Source: Juglans regia (taxonomy: Eukaryota > Streptophyta > Magnoliopsida > Fagales > Juglandaceae). From it: a DNA stretch of 64,000 bases. The stretch covers positions 9,887,053-9,951,052 of the forward strand of contig NC_049905.1 of assembly GCF_001411555.2 (NCBI RefSeq), in the 5' to 3' direction. Both the position numbers and the translations under genes were made by a program. Positions 35,171 through 48,249 of this stretch are shown here, in pieces (the stretch's first letter is position 1; every line of letters begins with the position of its first letter). The notes under the pieces were generated by a model, which had not been told where the DNA came from, did not search any database, and saw only the letters and a list, made by a program, of their open reading frames with translations.

Positions 35171-36519
35171 AAACTGGGCTGAAGGACATATATTGTGACC
35201 TTCCGATTGATGTGATCCGATTCAATAAAAATTAATTTTGATATTGTATTAATCTTTTGTACTGCCATGCATCATGCTATATCTTTGATTATCATTTGAG
35301 ATAAACTCTATAGATATAGCCTATAGACATATATGTTATTGAATCACTTAAATTTTATGTCTTGTCTCGCTGATTCCATTTTTTGCTTTAAATATTTAAT
35401 CACTCATGTTCCGACTTGTGGCTCAAGTAATATGTGTGGTAAGTAGAGTGCCAACGAATCTGTTGAAAAGCATGCATAACCATCGGATCACGACCGATAA
35501 CTGGATAAGGAAGGAGCTAACAACTCCAAATCGATAATTTATTATGGATAATGTTATATTTACCACTTAATAACGACCGCTCGAGCTGTGTTATATCAGC
35601 ACTTGTAACTTAGAATCATAAAAAATAGAATGAAGAACATTATTTCTACAATAAAGTCATATATTTATGCACCACATTGTAATTTATAAGAGAAATATTT
35701 TAATAACAAATAGATTATATAAAAGTAAATTTACAAACTGATGTATCTTGATGCAATATGTTAAATTGTAAAATTATTTTTATTATAAAATAAATTTAAC
35801 ATAAAATCATAAAAATTTATAAATTTATTTATGTATATTCTTTTTATATTTGTAAACATCGTAACTCAATCTTAAAATCAAGCTTTGCTAGATATATTCA
35901 AATGAAGTCAAAGGAAATAAATATCTTGGAATCTAGTCCAATCTAGTCTAATACACGAACGTTATGGGCTCACATGGGTAGACACCTCTGATAGATTCTC
36001 CATTAAAGTGTACTTCCACTCTTCTTTATTAAACATCCTTTCACTCTGTTATCATTCCCAATTTCCCACCTACATCTGATAAAAAGAACAAACCCCAAGG
36101 CCCAAACATGCCCTCATTTTAAGAAAAATAAATAAATAAATATATGATTCATATAAAAAATAATAATTTTTTAATGATATATTCTATTATTATTTTAAAA
36201 AATATAATATATTTATACCATCTATAACTATATCTAACTTTATTCATAAAATATTATAATTATTTTTTTTTTATTAATTCATTTTACATCTATTAAAAAT
36301 TATATAAAAAAGTTAGTTTTATTTTTTATATTTTTGTTAGGCAAAAGCTAATTAGGCATTCCCCACACTCAAACACCATGTACAAAATGGACAGCTGCAC
36401 TGCTTATTTAATGTCATTGCTCTAACATGTTAGTCTTCGAGGACTGCAAGTAGAAGAAGAGAAAGATCAAGATCAGAGAAAAGAAAGAGAGATAACAGAA
36501 GATTGAGAAAGAATCAAAG

Positions 36520-38852
36520 ATGAGAAACAGTAACCATGTGATAGGGTTGCTAAACTTCTCGACCTTCCTCCTCTCGATCCCAATCCTAGGAGGAGGAATA
36601 TGGCTGAGCACCAGGGCCAACAACACTGACTGCCTCAAGTTCCTGCAATGGCCCCTCATAGTCATTGGGGTCTCCATAATGACCGTCTCCCTTGCTGGTT
36701 TCGCTGGCGCCTGTTACCGTAACACTTTCCTCATGCGCCTCTACCTCTTCGTCATGTTCTTCATCATCGCCGCGTTGATAGGGTTCATCATCTTCGCCTA
36801 CGCGGTTACGGACAAGGGGTCCGGCCGTCACGTGCTGAACAGGGCTTACTCCGAGTATTATCTGCAGGACTACTCGGGTTGGCTCAAGGATCGCGTTGCG
36901 GATGAAAGCTACTGGTCTAAGATCAGCTCCTGCATTAGGGACTCTAAGGCTTGTGGCAAGATGGGGAGGACTTTTGGAGGTGTGCCTGAAACTGCTGATA
37001 TGTTTTATCTCAGAAAGCTCAACCCCATAGAGGTAAGCTTTTGTTTTTTTCTCATCTTTATTCGTTAATCTGGAAACACCCAGAAAGAGTTTCTTTTCTT
37101 GGTTCATATATCTAAAGTCTGATTCAGAAAATTCTATGTGGTTGGCTTGCAAAGTTTTGGGTCTTCAGCATAGAAATATCATTGATTAGGGAACTTAATA
37201 TACAGCCTTTATGTGGGTTTAATTTCTGGGCTATGAGCAAACTGTAAGTAAAAAATCTATCTCGTTTTCTGCTGTTATTTTTTCTTCTTTCGTCTTCGTT
37301 CTGGTAATACCCGGAAAAGAGTTTCTTTTCCTATTTCATATATCTCAAGTCTAACACAGAAAATTCCAAAGTTATGGGTCTTTAGCAGATATAGAAATAT
37401 CATTGATTAGGGAGCTTAATTTGTAGCCTTTATTTGGGTTCAATTTCTGGAGCTGTGAGTAAAGGAGTTTCCCTTTTCTTTTCTTGTTCCTCCTTCTGCC
37501 ATTTCAGTAATGATATCTTGGAAGAAAGATATTAGGATTTTTTAAGGTTTAAAGTCAAAGGGAAAAAAAAAAAGGAAGACAGAAGATTAGACCTGGTTTG
37601 AGTTGTAGATCTCCGTTAGAAACGCAAAGGGCATGTGGGGGGGGATTTGACTTGAACTCAGCCCTCAATCAAGGAGGCCTCATAATGCTGTTTTTCAAAT
37701 GAATGGGAACCCAACATCTACGAGATCCATTATGTCATTATGGGAACGTGTCGAAACGACATGATTTTCGATAACTTTTGGTTTTGCTTGCTGTCTATAA
37801 CTTAGCGGTTACGCAGATGATATGATATATGATGAGATATTTTATTAAAATTTGAATAAAATATTATTAGAATATAATTTTTATTAAAATTTAAAAAAAT
37901 TAAATTATTTATTATATTTTACGAAAAATTTTAAAAAAATTATAATGATGAGATAATTTTTAATATCGGCCTTAAGATTTAAAAAATGTAAAAAAAGTAG
38001 GATTATTTGTCACGTTTAAGATAAGCAAAGATATAGACATGCATGACCCAGAGAGGCTGTCCCTTTCCTCAGTACTCTTTATCTTTTAGCCAAAAGGCAG
38101 GGAAAGAATAAAAAAAAAAAATATTCCTTTCCATCCCCAAAATTTTCAGAAAGAATGTTCTCCTTAGCTACTCTTTGTAGGTTTTGGGTTGGGGTTGGTA
38201 TGGCTTTACTTTTTTTTTTTTTTAAGTGGACCAGGTTTTATCCTCTTTAACTGGATTCGAGAGACACTTTTTAAGGGGAATATGTTTTTCTCTTAGGTTT
38301 TATTTTTCTATATGATCAACATCTTTTGGAATTTTTATTAGAATTTTCGGATTTAAGATAAAAGAGATAATCAAATAATACTGTAAGACTCGCTTTATAT
38401 CATGTGTGGGCTATACTCCCTCTTAATAAGTGTGCTCGGTGACATGGGCTCGGCCTGTCACAAGCAGTGATTCCACATTTAATGTACTGTTTGGTTTTGT
38501 TACATAGTCTGGTTGCTGCAAGCCCCCCACAGAATGTGGCTATGTCTATGCAAACGAGACATTCTGGAACCCTGGAGGAGGCATGGTGGGAAGCAACCTT
38601 GACTGCTCCAAGTGGAGCAATGAACAAGACCAACTTTGCTATTCCTGTGACTCCTGCAAAGCTGGTGTTCTTGCTAGCCTCAAGAAGAGTTGGAGGAAGG
38701 TTTCCGTGATTAACATTGTTGTGTTAATCATCCTGGTAATCTTTTATGTGATTGGCTACGCCGCATTTAGGAACAACCGCAGGATGGACAACGACGAACC
38801 CTTTGGCGAGGCAAGGATGACCAAGGCACGACCTAGTAGGATCCAGCTTTAA
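36520..38852 (+). CDS. TET3: Tetraspanin, TET3-like, two exons (segment B)
   Basis: Exon 1 is 36,520-37,032 and exon 2 is 38,508-38,852. The 1,475-nt intron is one base longer than in A because of an A-run. The protein is identical to the segment A product (285 residues). Exon 1 is identical at the DNA level. Exon 2 differs at six positions, all third-codon and silent (TGT/TGC, AGC/AGT, TAT/TAC, AAT/AAC, TTC/TTT, GCG/GCA), all from ~38,657 onward. If the segments are real duplicates this shows strong constraint. If they are alleles, it is one gene. Confidence 0.92.
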
Positions 38853-40209
38853 CTATGATGGGGGAGGAACAACTAATACTTATGAAGCTTAATATTTCAA
38901 GAATGATGTAATATGGAGATTTGGGTATTGATTTAACTTTTAAGGGCTGGCTTGTCTTGGACTGGTGAACTGATCATTTGTATTAATTAAAGTTTGGTTG
39001 TATATGCTTGATTTTAAGGTCTTTTTCATGAGTTTTATCAATCTTATCACTTTTAAAAGGAACAAAAAAGATGTTACTAGTGTTATTGTGGATGGGTAGG
39101 ATTTGATTGACATGTAATGTATATGTTTTTGTGTACATTTTCTCAGCTAGAAAAACAGTTCCAAATTGGCTCTTCAGTGCAAAATATCAACATCAAATCA
39201 CTAAACACACGTTAATTTTCATAGTGATTTTGGGGTGGTGCTAGCTGGTTGATAAGGGAAAATGAGCTTATTTATCTCAATTGGTATTTATTCCTCTTTT
39301 AAAATAGGATGTAGAGCGGAGTATAATGCTCAAAACCCACTAATTCTGTGTAATTAATTTAGAATAATTACTCCAAAAATTTAAAATATAAATATCTTTT
39401 TTTATGCAAATCATAATGACAAGTTTTCACATCAACAACGTGTTTGATAAGTAGCAATAGCAAGCTTATGTAAATGACGTCCGGGTGGGAGAAAACAAAT
39501 TTCCCCCGGACGGACGGACGGACAGACAAGGACAAGATCACATGAAAAATCCATTAACATGTTCCTAGATCATGGTTTTACTACAAACGAGTTATATAAA
39601 AATAATTTTACAAATTGATGTTATTTTATGTGATCCATCAAATCTATTTTACAATAAAAATAATTTTATAATCTGACGAATCACATTAAATCACATCAGT
39701 TTGTTAGATTATTTTATATAATCTTTTTATAACTAGAATATTTCTCTATATTTTGTCATCTAGCAAAACTCACATCTCCTCATAATTCAGATGCTTGCTT
39801 GCTGCATATACATACATACACCTCTGCCTCTCAGGCCTCCACAACTCAAGCCCACGATTACTCACATCAAAATACAAGAAAAATCCATCAGATTGGTGAA
39901 TAAAAAAGCATGTTACGGATGATTAATACGTTGATTGAAGCATTGATTTGTTATATAAAAAGCATTTTTTATTTTTTTATTATAGTCCGAAGTGTTTTTC
40001 CTTTTGGCATATTGTGTTATCCTTACACCAATGACATACATCCTCTTAACAACCCGGCGAGTCAAGAGAAAGGTAATTCACTTTCTGGAATGCTTGGCCA
40101 TCTCTTTCAATCCAAAGCTTACAACGAAGAATGGCAGGTGCGGACTGGGGTAAGATAACTCCACTTTCTACATCAACTCATAAATCCAATAAATTCTAAC
40201 TCAAGAAGA

Positions 40210-40384
40210 TTTAATTTAAACAAAACCGACGGCTTACCATAATGGAAATAAGAACTAAAGTAAGACTAACACTAACTACAATAAGACTGCTTGCGATTCC
40301 AACTACGCCCTTCTTCAATTTTACATCATGTTTTGTGATAAATTTCGTCTTCAAAGTTGCTGCTTTTCCAAGAGCTTCTCGTTG
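40210..40384 (-). CDS. Putative spliced C-terminal membrane-tail exon of SEN2 (segment B)
   Basis: Same acceptor (gatgCAG), hydrophobic segment and short basic end as at 18,779-18,953. The upstream donor AA/GTGAGT is also kept. The third-exon acceptor (~40,145) survives although two bases beside it are lost. Conservation across the segments adds little if they are alleles. Boundaries are placed by alignment with segment A and may be off by a base or two. Confidence 0.4.
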
Positions 40385-40493
40385 CCTGCATCAACGTATT
40401 AGTCATTAGAGCCCTTGGTAAAGAATTAGACTGTAGATCCATTACATAAGTTGAAAGTATGAAATTTTCATGTCAGGTTGGGTATGTCTGCAC

Positions 40494-41225
40494 TCACTTG
40501 GTAATCTTTTCATCTATCAAAGGATTTTCACGACATTGTTCAGGACGCCACCTTGTGATTGTGCGCTCTACGACGGTGTATTTCTCCAAAGATGATGGAG
40601 AGGCAGCACCATTGCCATTTTTATTGATCTTCAGAACTAAAAGCGTCTTCACAACGCTTCCGCTAAGTCGAGTTGCGCAATGAAGATCAGACCACAACCT
40701 CAATCGGCCATTTACCTCATCCTCTCCTTCGGACAAAACAAGCACAGCATATTCAGAATGGACCAGAGAGGGATGGTGCCGATAGGCGACAAAGTCCACA
40801 CCATAGGTGGAACCAGACTTAACGACCCAATTTTTCATTCGAAGATGCGCATAAGCCTTGTAGAAATCAGGGAAAGCTGATTTTTTTGATATCATGCACT
40901 GCCATAGCTCTACATCATTCTTTGGACAATGATCGTCACTCACAATTGTGAGGCATTTCAATGAATAGCATAGGTAAAAAGCTTCTTCCAAACCCAGCTG
41001 AAACCACTCCTTGCCCTTTTCAGCTGTAGTATTGCGGTTACCAAAGCATGCACGATCGAGAAGATCAATTTGTTCTGCTTCTGCTGCTATTAGTACACTG
41101 CACCCAACGAGCAATCCGTGAGCATCTGATTGAATTAGAGATGACCGCAATTGGGATACAATCTTTGAAATGGGCTCTGCAAGAGCTTTAGCCTTGAAGC
41201 CCTTTCCTTTCCATCTTGGCTCCAT
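40494..41225 (-). CDS. SEN2: tRNA-splicing endonuclease subunit SEN2 (segment B)
   Basis: A 243-residue frame equal to the segment A protein except Leu for Met at residue 236. Catalytic Tyr141, His156 and Lys193 are all present. The start context with an upstream TTTTTGCAG acceptor is the same. Just upstream B carries a short extra phrase (tattacaagtaatggcaaaaag, ~41,283). Confidence 0.92.
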   Translation of the reverse strand: MEPRWKGKGFKAKALAEPISKIVSQLRSSLIQSDAHGLLVGCSVLIAAEAEQIDLLDRACFGNRNTTAEKGKEWFQLGLEEAFYLCYSLKCLTIVSDDHCPKNDVELWQCMISKKSAFPDFYKAYAHLRMKNWVVKSGSTYGVDFVAYRHHPSLVHSEYAVLVLSEGEDEVNGRLRLWSDLHCATRLSGSVVKTLLVLKINKNGNGAASPSSLEKYTVVERTITRWRPEQCRENPLIDEKITK

Positions 41226-41754
41226 TTAATCCTGCAAAAAGATGGTCTAAAAGAACTAACTCATAGGAACTTGCAAAAAATATATTACAAGTAATGGCAA
41301 AAAGTCTAAAGCTTTACTCATTCAACACCCACATAACAAGAAGGCTTTTTACCTACATGTAAGGAAAATCTTTCGGCACATTTCAGAATAGATGAACATG
41401 CTAAACTAAAACATTTAGCGGCTAAACTAACAAATTTCAGTACTTCCAAACAGTCCCATCCCAGCCAAAAACAATACTTGTTTCATAAGTCGAACAATGT
41501 CAATAGTAAATGTGTAGCATGGATAAAAATCTCAGGCTCGGTGTGTACCAAGTGGAATTGGACTGTATAAGGAGTTATATACGAGCTTAGGGTATCATGC
41601 ATATATTGCCAGCACATTCCTTCTGTAGTTTTTAAATCCTACCCCACCTTTAACAACAAAAATAATTCCATCCTTCTATTTTATGTCCCGTGTACTAGGT
41701 TTGTGCCCCTTTGCACTTTCTAATAATATTACATTACTTACAAAAAAAAAAAAA

Positions 41755-42231
41755 TCCTTTTGCTCTAGGTGTACTTTAATTTCTCCATTCCTACAACATC
41801 GAATAATTTGAATTTAGAAGCAAGTTTTAGCAGCCATTAGACCTAAAGCAATTTTTTCTTCAAAAGGTTCTGAAGATGTAGAATTAGGATATCTTCCACC
41901 AGAAAGGTCTACAACAAAGACATTAATCCATAAATAGCAGAAAAAACCAGCATAATAAAACAGCTACGTTTAACTCACTGGATAGCTGTGAACTGTAGCA
42001 GCCAGAGAATCTTTGTTGATCAATATTAATCCTTTGTTCTATGTGCAATTTAACTTCTCCATTCCTTCAAATATTGAATTTAAAAGCAAGTTTTAGCAGC
42101 CATTAGACCTAAAGCAATTTTTCTTGGTTGATGCTCTGAAAATGTAGAATTAGGATATCTTCCACCAGATGAGTCTACAACCAAGAAAGTAATCCATAAA
42201 TAGCAGAAAAAAATCAGCATAATAAAACAGA
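41755..42231 (-). repeat. Tandem duplication, ~261-bp type (segment B copy)
   Basis: Matches 20,299-20,757 with small indels. The pair was therefore already tandem before A and B diverged. Confidence 0.55.
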
Positions 42232-42356
42232 AACAAGGGTGCAAAGCTATTGAAAGAGCACGAAATTTCTCACTTAAACATGCTATTTTTGAGGTAGATA
42301 TTCAAATTTGCAGAGACATGCAATGATCCTAAATCGGATAGATACAACATTTAGGT

Positions 42357-42511
42357 TGCTTTTGGGTAGTGAGGTGATCTCAGATATTCTATGAATAGTA
42401 ATGAAAAAGTAATAATAAAATATTGAATAATAGTGAATAGTAGTAAAAAGTAGGTGAAAAGTAATGATAAAATAATGAATAGTATTGGAGTGTTCTGAGC
42501 CAAACAGAGCT
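42357..42511. repeat. Second MITE family (segment B copy)
   Basis: Matches 20,888-21,062 but is about 20 bp shorter because part of the internal gtagtgaaaa repeat is lost. About 100 bp further right is the junction (42,612-42,614) where 1,049 bp of A are missing. Confidence 0.55.
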
Positions 42512-43029
42512 TAGTCTGAGGCTGACACAAAATATTAGAAACAATCAACGACTCAGTAAATCAGTGGGTACCAACTCAGTCCATTGATGCCGCTCATGTG
42601 CGTACCAACAAGAACAATAATTTGATAGTTGGGTATTACGTAAGAATAGCTTTCAATGAGACCTGAGGGAAACTCCACAAGATACCCCACGTCAAATACA
42701 ACCTGGAACCAATCTGTGGCAGTGTTACTGATATCGGAAATGTCACCAGGCCTTTGTATTAATTAAGAACACAGTTATTAATTCTGGTTCAAAGCAAAAC
42801 CTTTTTTTTTTTTTTTCTAAATTACGGAGCAAAAAAAGATTACTCACCTACTAGACCATGGATAATCTGTTAGACAAAGGAAAATAAAAGATTAAAAAAC
42901 GAAACACAGAAAAAATTAGAATTGAACAGATCTGAGACTTCGATCTGATTGGGGGGTTTAAGAAATAATTTCCCAAGAAACATTTATCCATAGAAGACTG
43001 GAAAATAGTGGTGGAGATATTCATACCTC

Positions 43030-43281
43030 CAAGAGGGCGGCAGTTTGAGCGAGCCGAAGCGGGCATTGGACAGCGTCGTAAACGTGTTCATGGCCGGACT
43101 CCCTGAGTGTCTGGACAGCAAGGTACAAGACTTTAAGCTTGAAATAGATAAATCGTAGAGAATGAATTTCATTGGGCATTGTGAATAAAAGAAGGAAAAG
43201 GGTGAAAGGATCACATCCAGAGAGATGTGATTGTTGGTATACCATCCAAAGAGGATGGTCCAATTGTAAAGAGTGAGGTAT

Positions 43282-43334
<53 letters not shown>

Positions 43335-43637
43335 AGCAATGGCCCTTACCTTGAGAAGTCTAACCTCAAAAAGTATGGTCAGTGCTGTGGATGTGTTCAA
43401 GAGAGGCGAGTATGAAAAACAAGAAGCACACGGAGAGAAGAGGAAACCAGCAGAACACTCCCACCAGCAAGGAAACGGAAGCACAAATTTCTGGACATAG
43501 GAAGGAAGACAAAATGGTGAAGAGGGAAGCATAGCGTGACAGAGAGAAGAGGGGGGGGGGAGAAGCAGGGAAGCTAGGGCCAAGAAAGAGAAATTCCGAG
43601 GGAAAAAGGGTTCCTTGCCGTTGGTATTATTTTGCAA
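43030..43637 (-). other. Unidentified minus-strand leader or exons (segment B)
   Basis: The same arrangement as 22,622-23,213, with a longer (GA)n repeat between the blocks. The 112-nt block here has CpG at several positions where A has TpG or CpA. Its acceptor reads CAAG rather than CAGG. The long ORF through the (GA)n run (42,984-43,637 -) is mostly repeat and leader and should not be read as a protein. Confidence 0.35.
43286..43332. repeat. (GA)n microsatellite, longer than in segment A
   Basis: About 22-23 GA units, against about 14-15 at the matching place in A. Confidence 0.85.
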
Positions 43638-45168
43638 AATGCGCCTTTGGTGGGTGAACAGTGGCTCGCAAGTATGACTTTTTTGCTTTTGATTTACTGC
43701 ACCTCATAGTATAACTTGGAGTTCTTCTACAGTCACCGAGGTTATGTCCTGACGTTCAGTCCCGACTGATGTGTCATGCCACGTAATTATTTAAAAAAAA
43801 AAAAGGAAAATCAATCTGAAATAGAAATACCCTCCCATCCATACAGATGACCTAACCCGAAACCCATACTGACAGAATCCCTCTCCCTCCGTTTGGCACC
43901 GGCCTCCACTCCGCGCGGTAGCAGCCCTCAATTTCCGGTGCCTTCTTTTGGATCCCCTTCATCCGGCCTCGCTTCCCTAGGAATCCAAACGGTAAGTTTT
44001 CACCTCCCCCACTGTCCTTAAACTTCACCTGCTTAGTTTTGTTTTTGATGATATCAATATCTCAATGCTTACAACTCCAACGTATTTCAGTGCAACTAGT
44101 TTTTGTACAGAGGATATTTCAATGCTTGATGTTCTTTGTTCTTTTTCCCATCCCGCACCTTTTACGTTTATGGGATCTTCAACTCTGTTTTGTGTTCATC
44201 CAAAGAGTGGGGTATCGGGTCCATGTTTTTTGCTTTCTTCTATTATGTTTTTGGGTTGAAGATTCAGGAAAATAGGTATCCATTGAGGGGCCAGATTTTT
44301 TTCGGTGGAATTCGTTTGGTAAACAGGGACCACTAAGAATATCAATTTGGATTGTTCTATTCCTTTTAGGACAACTATCAATTTTGTTTTGCATTTAAAA
44401 TTTTCGAGGGGAAGAAAGGGGGACCACTAAGAATATCAATTTGGATTGTCCTGTGGAGAGAACTTTTGACTTCCATGTGGGTAGGATTTCTCTTTCATTA
44501 AGCTCTATTAGAACTGAAGTGTCTAAGAACAGTAGAAAAGGAAACATGCGGACAAATGGTTGAGTCATGAGGATAATAAGATTGAACTCATTTACAACTT
44601 TGAACTTCGTGTCTTATTAACAATTTCTTAAGTGGTTCACACCTTTTATGATTGCAATAAAACTTATTGCAACATGATATTTATTTCATAGAAAACATGA
44701 TATTTTTTTAACATTACCGAAAATTCTTCCATGTAAAAAGTTAAATGAGTTGTAATGATTGCTTGGTTCTGTCTATGAACACTATTGTCAGACCTTGAAA
44801 AAGCAGGTCCAATACGGCTAAATTCATGAGCAAAAGACCTTTGCTCCATGTTAGCTATTTCAAATCTCAACTTTTCTTTGTAATTTTTAATATATACTAC
44901 TAGCTACAGTTACTTTGGGATTTAGTTAAATTGAATTTTTGTAGGATTGCATGGTTTAATAATACATTAGATATTTTGACTACTCTCAGATGTATTAATT
45001 TGGTTTCAGTTTTATTGTTGACATTCTAAACCTTATGAGTTTTATTGTTGACATTAGGATAACACTACAAAAACCCAGAATTTGCAATATCAAACCCAGA
45101 ATTTTTTTTTTTAATCTTTATTTGAATATGGTTGCGTCTTCTTAGATAATTTAAAGGTTGGACTTGCA

Positions 45169-45640
45169 ATGGATTTTGACATGGGACATGCAGAAAATGA
45201 GGGTGATGAGGTAGGACCAGCAAATTATGAGGGTGATGAGGTAAGACATGCAGATGATGAGTATGAATGTATGAGGTGGTACATGCAGATAATGAGTGTG
45301 ATGAAACCATTGAAGAACCTAAGGTTGGAATGACATTTTCATCGGTAGAAGAAGTTTGGTCTTACTATATGAAGTATGGTAAGCAGAAGGGATTTGGGGT
45401 GTGTAAAAGGAATTCTAAACAGGGAGATGATGGGAATGTCAGATGGTTTACATTGGTATGTGCGTGACAAGGCACATCAAAGAGTAAGGCTGTCATTGTT
45501 CTCAAGCCAAGACAAACAAAGAAGATAGGGTGTATGGCTAGGATTAATGCTACACTGAATAGCAAAGATGGATATACCTTGTCTAAAGTAAACTTGGATT
45601 ACACACACGTTTGTTTCTTGAGCATCAGATATTGGTAGTG
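45169..45640 (+). pseudogene. FAR1-domain gene fragment without the TRIM (segment B)
   Basis: The FAR1 domain reads as in segment A. An Arg codon is TGA at 45,465-45,467, truncating the frame, and three bases are missing beside the single ATGAA empty site. B therefore records the locus before the TRIM insertion but is itself dead. Confidence 0.7.
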
Positions 45641-45771
45641 CTACTACGTGCCTCAGACATTGTGTCAATATGAACTACAAAAATCTTTCACCCCCAGTGA
45701 TATTTTCAAAACTATCAACCCAGCAATTACACCCCAGCAATATTTTGTCAAAAGAAAAAAAAGGCATGAAT

Positions 45772-46044
45772 ACAAGATATAAAGTTTATGTTAGCTATTT
45801 CATAATCTGCTTTATGTTTATTAATACAATTCAGTTCTTGCTACTGGCATCTTGTGATTAAAAGCAGAAACTTGGCAAGCGGGCATTGATTACATGCTTA
45901 GAAGATTAACCCTTCATTTGATTCTAAAGATATTTATAGCAGGAGCTCACATAGACGTTTGTTTGCAGCTGATCTGCAAAGTATTATCTAAATTATCCCC
46001 GTTATACGTTTGCAGTGTAACTTCTAGTCTCCTACAACACTCAT
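45772..46044 (+). pseudogene. Fragment of a PITP gene 3' end (segment B)
   Basis: Counterpart of 25,857-26,130, with the same resemblance to the last intron, exon and 3' UTR of the PITP gene at 52,648. Frame broken. Confidence 0.65.
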
Positions 46045-46170
46045 TTCCAAGATTATATAGCAGCTAACATATTCAATTCCCCATATATACTTTATTGATT
46101 ATTTCAGTTTGACTACACAGTTCGTATTGCAAAGTATCCTAAATTAGAGTTTGGTGTCAAGTTTGGACAA

Positions 46171-46575
46171 TATATGGGCACCTAAACCTGCAACTTATTG
46201 TTTGCGACAGTACGGATTCCCTAAAGCTTTTGCCTGAATTCTAAAACCTATATCAATATTTATTAAGCATTTTATTTATATTGTTTATAGGATCTACATA
46301 TTATGTCTATTGAAAATTAGACCATATACAGTTAGCTAGCTTTGTGCATTCCATCAATTTGTGCATTCCCCTCTTTTCTTTTGATATATGGGCACCTAAA
46401 CCTGCAACTTATTGTTTGCGACAGTACGGATTCCCTAAAGCTTTTGCCTGAATTCTAAAACCTATATCAATATTTATTAAGCATTTTATTTATATTGTTT
46501 ATAGGATCTACATATTATGTCTATTGAAAATTAGACCATATACAGTTAGCTAGCTTTGTGCATTCCATCAATTTG
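46171..46575 (+). repeat. Local tandem duplication of ~214 bp, only in segment B
   Basis: tatatgggcacctaaacctg begins at 46,171 and again at 46,385. The following ~190 bp is repeated almost without change, up to ccatcaattt. Segment A has one copy (~26,259 onward). The near-identity of the two units indicates a recent event. Confidence 0.85.
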
Positions 46576-47663
46576 ACTTGAGTAAGGTTTTCTTGACAAC
46601 CTCGGAGGCGATTAGAAGATTATAAATTACTAGTTTATGTGAAGACCAGACTCATAATGCGTCCAACCCAAACCATATACATATGTAAGCTAAAAATTTA
46701 ACATGGGCTTTCAAGATTAATAGAGTATTCATTCAATAATCAATCACATATATACTTCTAAGTTTCTGTCCCTTCCACTATTATTCTAAATTTATTTGCT
46801 ATTTTCAGTCATTTCATGCATGATTTTTGAGCTAAAGTCTGTCACACGTGATCAATATGGTCTGGTTGCTGATAGAGGCCCATAAAATTTTTATTGTTAT
46901 TAATGACAGAGGCCCATAAAAATAAAGTGCTAAAAAGAATCGTGTTATGGCCCTTCCTCCACTCTGTCTATATATTGTGCTATGACTATAAGAACCAATC
47001 TCAATCATTTTTGTAGATTGTTATCTAAAATATATTAAACAGAATAGTATGATTCATGCTTTCCTAAATTAAACTGTTTTTCTCCACTTGAAATACATTC
47101 TATAATTTCCTAAATGCCAAATTGCCAATGTATTTCAAGTTAAATACTTTCCTAAATTTTAATCCAATTTTATAAAACTAAACTGTTTTTCTCCTCTTCA
47201 AATACATTCTACAATTTCCTAAATGCCAAATTTCCAATGGCACAAGTTGAATACTTTCCTAAATTTTAATCCAATTTTAGAAAACTAAACAGTTTTTTTC
47301 CTCTTTATATACATTCTATAATTTTATAAACTACTATAATCATAAGGCCATTTCAGCAGACAATTTCATAAACTACTTTGCATTTCAGCTGGATTTTCTA
47401 GGCTCGATTTAGCTATCGCATTGAGCAGGAGACATATATTAGCAAACATAAATCCATAGAGTAATTCGAGGGGCAATTCATGCAAGAAAAATTAAAACAA
47501 TAAAGAAATTACATGATAGATAGATATAGAGTAACAACCTCAGTTTTTACGTGAGGGAACCCAGACCACGGCGTAAATGGAGATCTGCACCATGGTAACA
47601 ACCAGCGGCGACGGTAGGCTCAGTGGTGAGGGGGTTGGCCTCAGGCTTTGGGGAGTCCAATAG

Positions 47664-48015
47664 ATGGGAGGCGGCAGAGCTCTTAGGATTTCAAATTTGG
47701 GAGAGGACGCTGGAGGGGCTTGGGTTTCAAGCTTTGGGATGGAGCGACGGTGGCTCAATGGTGAGGTTACAGCCATGAATCCAAAGGATGGAGGCGACAG
47801 TTGCGAAGGTGGTGACGATGGCTCAATGGTGACGCTCCAAGCCTTGGGGAGTCGATGTGTTTCTGATTTGGGAGAGGGTGGAGTCGTGGATAGGGCTGAG
47901 CACCGATCAAGTCGGAGTCGGTGTGGCCATCCTCTGACTCCAATTGTGACATGTTTATCCTCCGCTCTGACTCCGACTCAGACTTGTCGGAGAGAAGTCA
48001 GAGCGGAGTCGGATT
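47664..48015 (+). other. GC-rich tract and hAT-like end (segment B copy)
   Basis: Matches 27,545-27,850. It has a 12-15 bp difference near 47,785 (ggatggaggcgacag) that lengthens the open frame. The GTCGGA-type cluster at ~47,893-48,015 is as in A. Confidence 0.35.
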
Positions 48016-48249
48016 TGGGCTTTGTTTTGGGCTTCTTTTTTTTTTTACTGTTTTCAACTTCATATTTGGCACACTTTTTAAAAAGAATTTTTTGTGTGAG
48101 CTTTTAAATTTAATTTTTTTCAAAAATCACAATCTAAAGTAAATAATTTACTTTTTACTAAAAACATAACAAAAAATAAAACTAAATAAAAACAAGTAAC
48201 ATACGAAGTTACTAACATGCTTCAAAAAATTAAAAAAAAATTAAAAATG

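Noticed and set aside
42984..43637. 217-residue minus-strand open frame with a Ser-Leu repeat
   Set aside because: It is open only because it runs through the (GA)n microsatellite and a CT-rich leader and crosses likely splice sites; in segment A the same region is not continuous.
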